Positions 23,507 through 34,289 of a stretch of DNA of 64,000 bases are shown in pieces (within the stretch, counting starts at the first letter, position 1; each line of letters opens with the position of its first letter). The stretch is from the NCBI RefSeq assembly GCF_020360975.1, contig NW_025408681.1, forward strand, positions 806,001 through 870,000. Reading direction: 5' to 3'. The DNA is from Hirsutella rhossiliensis (Eukaryota > Ascomycota > Sordariomycetes > Hypocreales > Ophiocordycipitaceae). Made by a program: the position numbers and the translations under genes. The notes under the pieces were generated by a model. It was not told the origin of the DNA. It did not search any database and saw only the letters and a list, made by a program, of their open reading frames with translations.

Positions 23507-26500
23507 GGCGATGGCGAAGGATGGAGGTTTAGGTATGCGACGTCGCACGGCGTGAGTGCTTGGACTCGATGGCGAGGCCAGAGCCAAAGTAGATGGGGAG
23601 CAGGCCGGCCTCCACCTCGGGAGCAGGCGACCGCTAGGGACAGGCCGAGATGGATGATGGGCAGACGACCATGCAGGCAGGGATCGCGGCCAATGGGGAC
23701 GCCCAGGGATCGAGGACTGAGGCCTGCCGGGAGCCTGTCAGAGACGAGGCATTAATCAGCGCAGCAAAAAAATCGACGTAGACGCGGGGCGAGCGAATCG
23801 GCGGCAGTTGGATTTGTTGTGCGACGTGAGATGATTTCGGCGAGGATTGAGGCCACGATGGATGGCATGGGTGGGATAGATGGGCCGGTTGGATGGAGGA
23901 GTCGGCTGGATGGAGTCGGCCGTGTAGAGCACTGTGCCCGACAACAGCTCGCGCAGACGTCTGAAGACGGGTGAGTGCGCGAGAGACAGCTCGAGGCAGC
24001 AGAGGAGAGCGATGGGGATGAAGGATTCGAATGAGGTTGCAGACCGAGGTAGGCGCCGGATTGGGTATTATTAAGCCTCGCTTCCTTCCCCGCTTGCCAG
24101 GCAAACAACGCACCTGCAAGGTACGGAAGGGGCTTCCTTCCTTCTCTTGGTAGGGTCTCTTGGTAGGGAGACTGATGGACGCTCCGCCTTTGACTCCTTG
24201 CCACTGTAAGCGGTGGCGCCGTCTTGCCATGCGCAACGCACGCGCAAGCTACGAGTGAAGAGGGCTCCTTGTGTCGGACGGGGACCAAGTGCTCGGACGC
24301 GATGAATATTTGAACTGCATATGCCCTTGCGGCGGCCAGCCCTGACGACCACAAACCTCTGCGTTGTTGGTGCAACTACATATTATGCGATCAACGTCTC
24401 CATGCTTTGCTATCATGTGCTGTAGAATTCTCACAGCCCAAGGAGTAGCATGGGGAGCCAGCTGCCTGGATCCTCCGGCCCCGGCACCGACACCCGAGCA
24501 GGCCCGAGCCGAGCTTCGGCTGCTAACAACATGCCCGACTGACTGCCGACAAAGGGCGCAGCAGCAATGAGAAGATATACATACACTCGTTTCATCCTGG
24601 GCAGTGCGCACCCGCTTCTACCCGCAGGCCAAGCAAGGAGGACATGCCCAACTTAACCCCCATGCATCTCCCTCCTGAGAGGGATTGGTGAATCCACCCT
24701 TCGTGATGCTCAGCCTCCAAATATCCATTCTCGCGAATCCCATGAGCATCCATGCCGTGAACGGCAAAAGACAGACAGACACCAGCGTCGTACCGCGGTT
24801 CATCGCGGCAATTAACGAGCCGCTGCAGTACCGTTAAAATCTCGCAAAGTCTATCTTGCCTCGCCGCACGCCTCTCCATACTTGGGTATGAGTACGTACA
24901 TGAGCACGTAAGAGAAATACCTAGACAAGAGATAATAACAAACTTTCTCTGCTTCAGTTCTTGGCAGCCAAGTTGAGCTACCATAGCTACGTATTACTCC
25001 CGTCCACCACTTGAGTGCCGATGAACGGATGCAACGTCGAATGACGCGAAAACAAGAAAAAAGACCCGTTTCTCGTCCCGTACAGATACCCTCGTCCTTG
25101 CAGAGCACAGTACGTAAATCAACCTCAAGCACATGCCAGTTACGAGCACGAGCACCGACGCCACCACATCATGTGTGTGGGCAGGGAGTAGGGATGCCCC
25201 TGTACGCCACGGCTGCAGTGCTTAATGGGCTGGTGAGGATCTTATCTGATCTTGAATTATCTGATCATCAGATAAAAAATCCCTCATCTCTCATCTCCGC
25301 TGGGGGGCTCCGCCGCGCCGGCCCAATCACGGGCCTCTCCCGGGCCGAGGTCCGACTCGCGGGATTCGATCATGCGGGTGCGGTTTTTTCTGTGCTTTTC
25401 TCTCGGTGCTGAACAGGGCGGGTTGCGTAGTCGCCATGACTTTCCCAGGCACTGTAAGCCGTGTCCAGCCTGCCAAGGTTGGGAATGGAAAGAAAAGAGA
25501 CAAAATACTCGACATGCTTAACATGAGCGTTATCAGATCCCACACTTGTCTCACCCTCCCCACCCGGGTGCGTGGCCATGGGGCCTCAACGGTGGAGCTG
25601 TGACCACGCTTCGACAAATTTTGGCCTCTCCTCTGCTTTACCTTGTTGTCTCAAAGGGAGGAAAAAATTTCATCATCCTTGTCCCTTGGGCGCGCATTTG
25701 CCTCTATTCGGTATAAGTCGATTGACACACCCTTCTTCCGAGAGCCATCACGCACACGGACTGTACAGTATTGGCTTTGTAGAACCTGCTCTTTACGTAC
25801 TCTCTTTCACTCAATGCATTGTTTCATCTACGTATGTACTTACATACATATATACAAGGCCGGCCAAGGGCATCCTCGCCGGCTCCGGGAGAGCTGGAGA
25901 TGGCCAGTGTCGCCTGTGGAATGACGACGAAAGGGCCACAAGCGCCAGTACTGTATGTGTCGTAGGCGTACGCAGTGTCTAAATTCTCACCGGTGGACAA
26001 AAGCGCGTGCTCCATACAGCGGCTGCATGCATAGACATGCATACATAACCCCATCAGGGGCGTCCATACATAGACCGCAGAGTCGTCGTAGGCGCCCGCT
26101 CTCCTCCCTGTCCATGTCCAGCAACGGCTTCTGCATCCATCTCGCCTAACTTGCTCATCTCCCGGGTCGAATCATGGGCACGGAAACACCGCGTGCCTAT
26201 GAGGCGGGGGAGTCGAGATCACGCAGGAAACGGCGATGGCCTGATGCAACCACAGCAAAGACAAGACCCTACTCTGCTGTACATGCTGTACATATATACG
26301 CATCGACGTACATGCCTGTACGTATGAGCATGAGTCGGCAGCCAAAGTACTCCGTGCCCAGTCGGTCTATTCCCTACTTGACCGATCAAGCTCCCCCCCC
26401 CTTTTCCCCCTTCCCCCCTCTTCCTTCTCCTCCTTCGCCTCCTCTCTTCATCTCATCCGAGCAATACCCTGGTTGCTCCGCCACGGTGCCTCGCCCTGGG

Positions 26501-27395
26501 AAACCCTCGGGCTGAGAGCCTTTTTCTGTGCGCGGTCTCACTTGTTTTCTTGGAATGCTCCTCTTGAGCTCCATCTTGAACTCCATCCCTCTGCTCCGTT
26601 CACACGTCTGGCAAATCCTTTCGGCCGCAGCCGGGAGTTCGACGCGCACCCTCTCACATGGGTACCAGCGCATCCATGCAACTGGTCCAGAACTACCCGG
26701 GTAGCTTGCGGGAAATGGGGAAACCTGGTGCACGGCAAGGGTCATACTGTACGAAGTAGCCATGTAGGTAAATGATGCGCCCAGCCAGTCCCCATGCGCG
26801 ACTTGTTCCCAGGAAGCCTGTTCCGTCCCCTCCCCCTTTGCGACCTGCATCCAGATCGAGCCACATGATACGTAGATTGTCTATTATATCAACACCCTCC
26901 ATGGCAATAATCGTCAGAGCTCGTACTTGAGCCGCCCATCTCTTGAGAAGTGAGACGGACGTTTCGACTTCAACAACCACCGTCCGCCGTCTTCGTCCAT
27001 CAGTCGCTAGAGTAACGGTATCTTGACCACCGCAAGAGTAATCCTGAGCCGGCACCCTTGAGGATAGAATACACCCTCATCTCGCTCTCATCCATCCTCA
27101 ATCCCATCACACTCTCCTCGTTCCCCTCTTCCGCCGTCGACCTCGTTGCTCGCATCACTACACTGTCAAATCCAGTTTTACCTCAAATTCCACTTCGTCT
27201 TGTTCCTGTCTCTGGGGCGAGTGAGCAAAATCAAGGCTTCAACCCCCATCCTTGCCCAGCTCGTGTACGACGCTACGACGTCACCACAGATACCATTTCG
27301 CTCGGTTTGAAAATATTTTCCGCCCCTACAATCAGTGCAAAGGGGGGGAACAGGGGGCCTACGGACTCCCCAGCAGCTTTAGAGCCTCACCAGCC
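23507..27395. promoter_or_regulatory. Divergent 3.9-kb upstream region of sidC-like and sidA-like genes
   Basis: No convincing coding sequence lies between the two start codons. Besides the GATA-site cluster at 25242-25275, single core GATA motifs occur at 24930-24935 (AGATAA) and 24851-24856 (CTATCT, the complement of AGATAG). A CCAAT pentamer is at 25323-25327; HapX with the CCAAT-binding complex is the other known iron regulator, but I cannot confirm its full site. The last 300 bp before sidA are strongly CT-rich, typical of fungal leaders. The region also carries TACTGTAC-like palindromes (25761-25770, 26745). Confidence 0.7.
25242..25275. promoter_or_regulatory. Cluster of three SreA-type GATA sites (ATCWGATAA)
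   Basis: TTATCTGAT occurs at 25242-25250 and 25257-25265 (minus-strand ATCAGATAA), and ATCAGATAA at 25267-25275. The last two form the 19-bp palindrome TTATCTGATCATCAGATAA with one central base. ATCWGATAA is the established recognition sequence of fungal iron-repressor GATA factors (SreA, SRE, Urbs1, Sfu1), which repress siderophore genes when iron is sufficient. The cluster lies about 1.7 kb from the NRPS start and 2.1 kb from the monooxygenase start, so it could serve both. Confidence 0.85.
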
Positions 27396-29464
27396 ATGTC
27401 TCCTCACAGTGAGATGGCCCTCGAGAGCAGCGATGCCGTCGACTTCGTGCTTCAAGTCGGCAACGGCATCAGCGCCACCGGCAACAGCAACGGCAGATCC
27501 CTTGGGGGACAAGATGTGCTGCCCCGGCAGCCGGCCCCGGAGGCGGTCGCCGCCAACGGCCACGGCAGCGGCAGCGGCCGCCACGCCGTCAGCCGCGCGC
27601 CGCCGCCGTCTCCGTACCTGGCGCCGGCGGCCGATGCCGGGTCCGAGTCCGAATACGACCTCGTCTGCGTCGGCTTCGGCCCCGCCAGCCTGGCCGTCGC
27701 CATCGCCATGCACGACGCCCTCGCGGCCGGTGAGCGGCTGCTGTCGGACGGCTCCCCTCCCAAGGTGCTCTTCGTCGAGAAGCAGACGGGCTTTGCCTGG
27801 CACGCCGGCATGCTGCTGCCGGGGGCCAAGATGCAAATCTCCTTCATCAAGGACCTCGCCTCGCTGCGGGACCCGCGCTCCGAGTTCACCTTTCTCAACT
27901 ACCTGCACACCCAGGGCCGCCTCGTCGACTTCACCAACCTCGGCACCTTTCTGCCGGCCCGGGTCGAGTACGAGGACTATCTCCGCTGGTGCGCGTCGCA
28001 CTTTGACCGCCTTGTGCGCTTCGGCCAGGAGGTCGTGTCCGTCTCGCCCGTTGCCGCCGCCGCCGCCGCCAGGGACGGCCAGCCCGTCCGCAGCTTCGCC
28101 GTCGAGTCGCGCGACGTCGCCACCGGCCATTCGCATGTCTACCGCGCCCGCAACGTGCTGCTCGCCACCGGCGGCCAGCCCTCGCTGCCCAAGAGCTTCC
28201 CCCTCAAGCACCCGCGCGTCATCCACTCGTCCGAGTACGCCTACCGCATCCGTCAGATCCTGCCCAAGGCCAACAGCCCCTACCGCGTGGCTGTCGTGGG
28301 TGCCGGCCAGAGCGCGGCCGAGATCTTCAACAACCTGCAGATGCTATATCCCAACTCCAAGACCTGGCTGGTCATGAGGCCTGAGTTCCTGCGGCCCAGC
28401 GACGATTCCCCGTTGTGAGTGTTTGCCATTTCTTCAAGGTTCCCCTTGCGAGCGTTTGCAGGGCGAGAACACGAGAATGGGGAACTATCACGACATTGGT
28501 AGGCTAACGTTGGCAGCGTCAACTCCGTCTTCAACCCCGAGTACGTCGACAACCTGTTCCCCAAGTCAGCCAAGTACCGCAACAGCCTGCTCACCGAGGC
28601 GCGGGCGACAAACTACGGCGTGGTGCGGCTGAACCTGATCGAGGAGCTGTATGAGCGCATGTACGAGCAAAGGCGTGAGCTGGGCCCGGACGAGCGCCGG
28701 TGGCCGCATCGGATTCTCGGGGGCCGGCAGATCACCCGCATCGAGTCGCGCGGCGACGGCCTGGAGCTCAAAGCGCAGTTCGTCTACGACGGCAGCGTAG
28801 CTGCTGCCGCCGAGGGCTTTGTCGACGCGGCGGCGGCGGCGGCGGTCGACGACGAGGAGACGCTCGAGGCCGACCTCGTCATCGCCGCCACGGGCTACAA
28901 GCGCAACGCCCATGTTGAGATGCTCAGGGGTGCCTGGGATATGCTGCCCAAGTCTCAGCCGACGGGGCCCGACTTTGGCAAGGGCATCTCGGGGTGGAAT
29001 GTCGAGACGGACCAGGGCGAGCGCAACTTGGCCGTCGGCCGCGACTACAAGGTCAAGTTCTCACCCGGCGCTGTGGCCGACGAGTCTGGCATCTGGCTCC
29101 AGGGATGCTGCGAGGGGTCACATGGAGTAAGTCTTACTTTCCCTCTCCGCTCTTGGCTGTCCATCATTTGTTCCTCTCTCGTGTCGCCCTCGTGTTGCCC
29201 TCGTGTCGCCCTCGTCTCTTTCTTCATTACCTTTGTTCTAATTAATCCGTCATGTTCCCCCCCTCCGCCTGTTCTTGTCGCTGTATAAGTTCACTCTTTG
29301 CTACGGGCCCAGCTGACAAAACTGTCTCGCAGCTGAGTGATACCCTACTGTCAGTCCTTGCGACTAGATCAGGGGAGATTGTTGAGTCCATCTTCGGAGA
29401 CAGGTCGGGCAAGAATGGCGTCAATCAGGCGTGGGAGGGGCGTCGCAGACAACTTGACGCGTAG
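27396..29464 (+). CDS. sidA: L-ornithine N5-monooxygenase (siderophore biosynthesis)
   Basis: The model is join(27396..28414, 28517..29126, 29333..29464), 586 aa. Splicing rejoins [11 protein letters not shown] across intron 1 (102 nt, branch GCTAAC) and [15 protein letters not shown] across intron 2 (206 nt). The enzyme is an FAD- and NADPH-dependent hydroxylase that converts L-ornithine to N5-hydroxyornithine, the first committed step of hydroxamate siderophore synthesis. [17 protein letters not shown] (about residue 86) binds [17 protein letters not shown] (about 297) binds NADPH, and DLVIAATGY (about 460) is the ATG motif of the N-hydroxylating monooxygenase family. The block [17 protein letters not shown] is also typical. 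Length exceeds the usual 500 or so because of an 80-residue low-complexity N terminus and short Ala-rich inserts. It starts at ATG in [10 protein letters not shown], because the longer frame opens at TTG. It is divergent from the NRPS and probably co-regulated through the GATA cluster. Confidence 0.95.
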
Positions 29465-30606
29465 GGCTTCGCAGGATAGGTATCAATCCAGCTCATAGAC
29501 TGTTTGTCGTTCAACGCCCTACCCGTCGTACATGTCGATACGTGAGACGCAGTAGAAATGGCATCCGTCGTCTTACGCTTAGGTGCTCTCCCGATGGGCA
29601 AGCACATGCTGCACTCGAGTCTCGTCTCCTGGTGCAATCCATGCCGAGCCAGAAGGGGACGGCAGCCATATATTGCCGAGAGGACCTACCGCACAAGGGC
29701 CCGTGAGAAAATCCGTATCAGGGTCGTTTCGAGCCATCTCCGTCGAGCTGCTTCAAGCTTCCCAAAGACTTGATTTCCGTCCGGTCCGGCTCAAGGAAAG
29801 CGTCGGTAAAGTCTGGTGCCTGAGATCACATATCCGATGACAAGAGGAGTGGCCGCGATGAGGTGGATGAGCGGCATGTCCATACATGGAAGGGGCATGC
29901 TGAGCATCTTTGTGGCGAAACGAGTGCGCGAGGAGGCAGAGAAGAGCATCGGAAGTAGACGAACGAGCAGCACGCTCGGCTGGCACCAGTCTAGAGAGAA
30001 TACTATGATACCTCTGAAGAAGGGAGCCGGAGTATCGTTCTGTTATCTCGCGATGGGTGATGATGCCGGACTTGAGCAAGTCGTGTTCCGATTCATACCC
30101 CTGGATCGCTGGCTGACAACTTCGCTTCTCGGCGTTTGCGAGTGCCGGGCTTCCGCAGCGAAAGACACAGATCAAGTTTGGCCCCGAGGAACCCGTTCTT
30201 TGAATGTGTTGAAGAGCTTTCCTTCTGCAGCTTCCGCTGAGCTTGATCGAGAGAAGAGCTACGGTCTGGGTTGGAAAAGGGGCAGGAGAAGCAAAAAGAG
30301 AAGCAAAAACAGGCCAGGAAGCGGAGAAAGAGGGCACGTACTGACGAATCAACCTGACCAACGCATCATCATGTTCCCAGTGCCTTTTGATCCAAATCTC
30401 AACATTTTTCTGACAAGCAGGCATCCAAGGTTTGGCGTGGCAGAGTCTAATAACGAGAGACGCGGATAAACGCGGCACCTGCTGGGCGATGACGTAAACT
30501 GAACCTGATTTAGGCGCAAACCCATCACGACTTTCTCCTATAACTGCTTTCTTCCCCTCTTCCAGCCAGGCCCACGTCCTCGCTCTTCTCAGCAGCTGCG
30601 GGCACC
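29465..30606. other. Intergenic, sidA-like to Nudix gene
   Basis: This is 1.14 kb with no recognisable protein. A 300-codon minus-strand frame crosses it and runs into the Nudix gene, but its translation shows no domain and it lacks intron or start context. I regard it as chance. Confidence 0.55.
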
Positions 30607-31934
30607 ATGGCTCCCACTCTGCTGAGGTCGACTCCCCCACGGCTGTCCATGCGGCCATGGCTCCTCTTCGCCCTCGCCTCCTCGGCCTCGACTCCGTGCC
30701 CGCCGCCCCGGATCTCGTGCCGCCGCGCCTCGTCCAGGGTCAAGCCCTCTTCCCAATTGCAGAAGCGTGACGTGGCTGGCAGCTTCATCTTCAGGCTCGC
30801 CGAGGACAGCCCAGACGGGTGGACTCAGGTTGCGCTGTTTCGCCGGAGCGCCAAGGTCCGGACGTATCAGTAGGTGGCCACGACGTCTCCTTGTGCCATC
30901 CAGAGGGCCTCTCGGAGAACGCGCACGAGGACGTGACAGTGGTCACTCTCGGGTCCTTGGATTTTCCTCGCTGACGCTACTCCTCCCCCAGGCACAAGTG
31001 GGCGCCCGTCTCGGGCACCGTCGAGGCCAGCGACGCCGACCCCCTCGCCACGGCCTGGCGCGAGCTTGCCGAAGAGACTGGCCTGACGCCCGACTCACTC
31101 CGCTTCCTCCGCCGCGGCAAGCCCTACTCGTATTCCGACGCCTCCATCGGACGCGAGTGGACCATCAACCCCTTTGCCTTTATCCTACAGCCCGGCGCCG
31201 CCAGCACCATCCGCCTAGACTGGGAGCACGAGGCCTACGATTGGTTCAACCCGGTCGACTTGTTGGCCAACCGCAGCTTCCAGGGTGTTCCGCACCTGAC
31301 GGACAGCCTGCGCCGCGTCTGGTTCGAGCTCGAGCTGGGCCCCGGCGCCGCCGCTGCCGCCCTCGAGAGTGGCCTGCGCGACCTGCGAGGAGACGGCGAC
31401 GCAACAACCCGCCGCACGCGCCGGGGTCCGCTTCTCAGGGCGCTCAAGGCCTTCCTCGACGTCCTCGCCGCGCTCGACGCCCCCTCGACGGACCGCTGGT
31501 GGCGCAACCTCCGGCTCGCAGCCTGGCATCTCAGCTACAACGGGACGCAGCCGATGGACCCGTCCGTCCTCAGCACCCTCGTCGATTTGATGACCTTTGT
31601 CGAGGCCAAGCTGCCATCGGGGAAAACCATACCTGCCAGTTTCGCCGACGACCTCTGCGCCAAAATGCGCAGGTTTGCGCAAGACGCGTACCGCCTCGAC
31701 GACGACGGCGTCGAGCAGGGAGCAGAGGAAGAGAATGAGGACGACTGGGAGGAACGAGAAGTACAAGTATCAGAGCAACAAACCCAAAAACAAGAAAAAG
31801 AACAGGAGACAGGACGAGATCAAGAACAAGAACCGGAAACGGAAGAAATAGAAGTAGAGATTGGCCTAGAGCTGGAGGAGCTCTGGGACGACGTCGGCCA
31901 GACACGAGCAGAGAGGTTCTTCTCTGATCTGTAA
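30607..31934 (+). CDS. Nudix-domain protein with shortened eIF2B-like helical region and acidic tail
   Basis: The model is join(30607..30869, 30992..31934), 401 aa. The 122-nt intron (GTAGGT...CCCCAG, branch GCTGAC) rejoins VRTYQHKWAPVSGTVE. The N-terminal third is a Nudix fold: SFIFRL, ALFRRS, then GTVEASDADPLATAWREL followed by AEETGL, a slightly long version of the Nudix box with Asp at the usual first Glu position. After WTINPFAFIL and LDWEHEAYDWFNP comes WWRNLRLAAWHLSYNG, which resembles the N-terminal helical part of eIF2B alpha/beta/delta-type proteins. Fungal proteins joining Nudix and IF-2B regions are known to me, but here the Rossmann-like IF-2B part seems absent. The last 80 residues are Glu/Gln/Asp-rich. 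Nucleotide or dinucleotide hydrolysis is possible; the substrate is unknown. It converges on the Urn1-like gene with a 65-bp gap. Confidence 0.8.
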
Positions 31935-31999
31935 AATTGAGAGCGAGTTCCATCGCATCGTGCCAGCTTCTGTACGAAATGCGCTCGCGTTCCACAACC

Positions 32000-33718
32000 C
32001 TAAGGCTTATTCCCGGACTCCTCCTTCTCGTCCGTCTCGCCCGCATGCTCGCGCGCCAGCTGCTTCTGCAGGCCTCGCTTGTCCACCCGCATCGCCATTT
32101 CAATCTCTCTCTCCCCCTGCCGCAGCCGCGCCTTGCTCGCCGCCACCTCGCGCTCGCGCCTCCTCTTCTGCTCCTCGACGGCCTGGTTACGCTCCAGCAG
32201 CGCGCGCTCCCGCCTCGCGCGCGCGTCGCATTCCCTTTTCCGGTCCTCGACCCGCTCCGCCGCGTCGACGTCTTCGGGTGGCGGCGGGAGCGACTGCACG
32301 TAGGCCTCGACCAGCGAGTCCCGCACCCGCGGCTCGAGCGAGATGTAGCGAATGTCCGTCAGGACCGCCGTCGGCAGGCTGCTGGCGAGAGACTTTCTGT
32401 GCAGCTGGTGGAGGGGCTGTGCCTTGAGGAGCGCCGTCAGGTCCGACTTGAGGGTTGCCTGTGGCAGCTTGAGCCTGTTGATGTGCTCCCGGTAGGCCTT
32501 TTCCCTGTCCTTGTCGGGAAGCCGCATGTCTCTCATCGGCTCTTCCTTCTTGTATTTCCTCTTAAACTCGGGCCAGTAGAGTTTGGGCGTGGCCTTTTCC
32601 TGTAAAACGGCCATGTACGCGACCTTGGGATCCTTTTTCTCCTGCTTGGCCCTCTGCTCCTTGAGCTCGGCAATCTTCTCCCGGGACCACTCGTCCCAGC
32701 ACTCCTTGCGCGCCCGGGTCGTGCTGAGTGCCGTGTACCGCGCGTCGTCGACGACCTTGCCTTCTTCCAGGAGCTTGTCCCAGGGGCTGTAGGGGTTGAT
32801 GCTGAAGTCGTTGAGCAGGTCCTTGAAGAGCCACTTGGCATCCTCTTCCGAGAACTCGACGCCTTCGGTGCCCTCGGGCCAGTCGTCCATGTTGCCGTCG
32901 TCGTAGTCTCCGGGCTCGAGGCCGTAGTCGTCGCCCATGAGCTGCAGCTGCGCCGCAATGTCTGCTTCTGTGAACTCGACTGGCTCGTCCTGTTCGTCGT
33001 CGGCCGAGTCGCCCGTCCGTTGGCGCTTCGAACGGCGCTCCCCGTCAAGCTCGTCGCCTTCAGCCTCATCGTTTTCGTCGTCGGTCACCTCGACCTCTTC
33101 ATACTCGGAACTGTCATCGGCCTGGTGATGTGCAGCTGCCTGCGTGACCGGTTCATCCCGTGGCTGGGCGGTGGGTTTGTTGTCTTGCGTCCCCTCCGAC
33201 GCCTTGTCCCGTATGCGCGCCTTGTCCAGCTCCAAGATGCCTGGCATCAGCTTTTCCGGTATGCGCCAGTAGCTGGCGTTCTTGACGGGGTTGTAGACGA
33301 AGCGCCGCGAATACTTTGTGTAAACGAGGATCCAGGGCTCGCACCCCGGTATGGCCTCTTTCCTCTGGGGCTTGTCCACGGGCTGCGGTCGCGGGCGTCC
33401 TTGGATGCCGCCGCGGCCGCCGGGCCCATCGCGGGTGTGAGGCTGGGGCTGGGGATTGAGCTGCGCCAGGTAGACATTGGCGACGCGAGGGTCGGAGAGG
33501 TTGGGGAGATGGGCGTAAGGGGCAGGGGCAGGGGCAGGGGCCGGCGCCGGCGCCGGCTCGGACACGGGCAGGCCAGGACGCCTGTAGGTCGATTCTCTGG
33601 TTTCGGCGTTGTAGTAGTAGGTGTGTCCTGTCGGCGCCTTGTGCTCGGTCCAGCCTGGCTGCAGCGGCGCGGCTGCTGCGAGGGCGGCGGGGGACGGCTT
33701 GTAGGTGGATTTCAGCAT
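32000..33718 (-). CDS. URN1: WW/FF-domain splicing-factor-like protein (Urn1/Dre4 type)
   Basis: This is an intronless 572-residue frame from an ATG in good context. Residues about 20-50 form a WW domain (PGWTEHKAPTGHTYYYN followed by ETRESTY, with the second Trp of the WW pair replaced by Tyr). A second WW-like stretch follows near 140 (PWILVYTKYSRRFVYNP, then SYWRIP). Between 190 and 300 it is acidic (EEVEVTDDENDEAEGDE, DDYDDG-type runs) with a basic KRQR motif. An FF domain follows at about 310-365 (KWLFKDLLNDFSINPYSPW ... DARYTAL), then a charged coiled-coil helix region. The order WW - acidic linker - FF matches yeast Urn1 and fission yeast Dre4, nuclear proteins linked to the spliceosome. 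A C-terminal Arg/Glu-rich helix (REREVAASKARLRQGERE) is also present. It is divergent from the PAP2 gene. Confidence 0.85.
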   Translation of the reverse strand: MLKSTYKPSPAALAAAAPLQPGWTEHKAPTGHTYYYNAETRESTYRRPGLPVSEPAPAPAPAPAPAPYAHLPNLSDPRVANVYLAQLNPQPQPHTRDGPGGRGGIQGRPRPQPVDKPQRKEAIPGCEPWILVYTKYSRRFVYNPVKNASYWRIPEKLMPGILELDKARIRDKASEGTQDNKPTAQPRDEPVTQAAAHHQADDSSEYEEVEVTDDENDEAEGDELDGERRSKRQRTGDSADDEQDEPVEFTEADIAAQLQLMGDDYGLEPGDYDDGNMDDWPEGTEGVEFSEEDAKWLFKDLLNDFSINPYSPWDKLLEEGKVVDDARYTALSTTRARKECWDEWSREKIAELKEQRAKQEKKDPKVAYMAVLQEKATPKLYWPEFKRKYKKEEPMRDMRLPDKDREKAYREHINRLKLPQATLKSDLTALLKAQPLHQLHRKSLASSLPTAVLTDIRYISLEPRVRDSLVEAYVQSLPPPPEDVDAAERVEDRKRECDARARRERALLERNQAVEEQKRRREREVAASKARLRQGEREIEMAMRVDKRGLQKQLAREHAGETDEKEESGNKP

Positions 33719-34289
33719 GGCGTCGCGGTGCTCTCTAGAGCTAGAGCATTCATCGTATTTGTCAGGAGGGTTTGGTGATCGGACGCTGCGCAGTGGAGTG
33801 AAGCGGCTTTGGCACTGGAGGCGGTGGTGATGTCGAGAGAAACGATTGACGACGAGCGCCTCAATTGCGGAGCCGTGCGCCCACGACCGCCACCTACCCT
33901 ACACACTCATCACAATCCTGTCTTTTGTCGAGGCACGCAACAGAGCAGAAGGCATAAAAATAATTCAAAATCATTGTGTTTACCTTTATGTATTTTAGGC
34001 TTTTCGTGTATCGGTTTCTCGTTTTCGATGCGGCAGAGTGGCCTACATTTGGTTGAGGGACTTCCTCCCCCGAAATGTCACTTGAGACACGGCGGAGACT
34101 CGACATCTTCAACCTCCCCTTCCTCGCACGACCTCAACACAACTCAACACTCGCTTCAACGGCACTCCACTCAGAGGCTCCAGGAACACCAACAGAAGAC
34201 ACCACCCACCCCGGTCGAGTCATCCAAGCTAGCGTCGCCAGCTGATTCTACACGGCCAGGATGACCATCTAAACAGACCTCTCATCGCC
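33719..34289. promoter_or_regulatory. Divergent promoter of Urn1-like and PAP2 genes
   Basis: This is 571 bp between two start codons on opposite strands. It includes an AT-rich segment (33950-34020) and a CT/CA-rich leader toward the PAP2 start. No coding sequence is seen. Confidence 0.6.

Noticed and set aside
23507..23587. Longer N terminus of the NRPS
   Set aside because: The upstream frame opens at a TTG and there is no ATG before 23506; conserved SidC-like sequence starts at MYPGALSILNP.
29753..30658. 301-codon minus-strand frame
   Set aside because: It overlaps the start of the Nudix gene, shows no domain and has no splice or leader signals.
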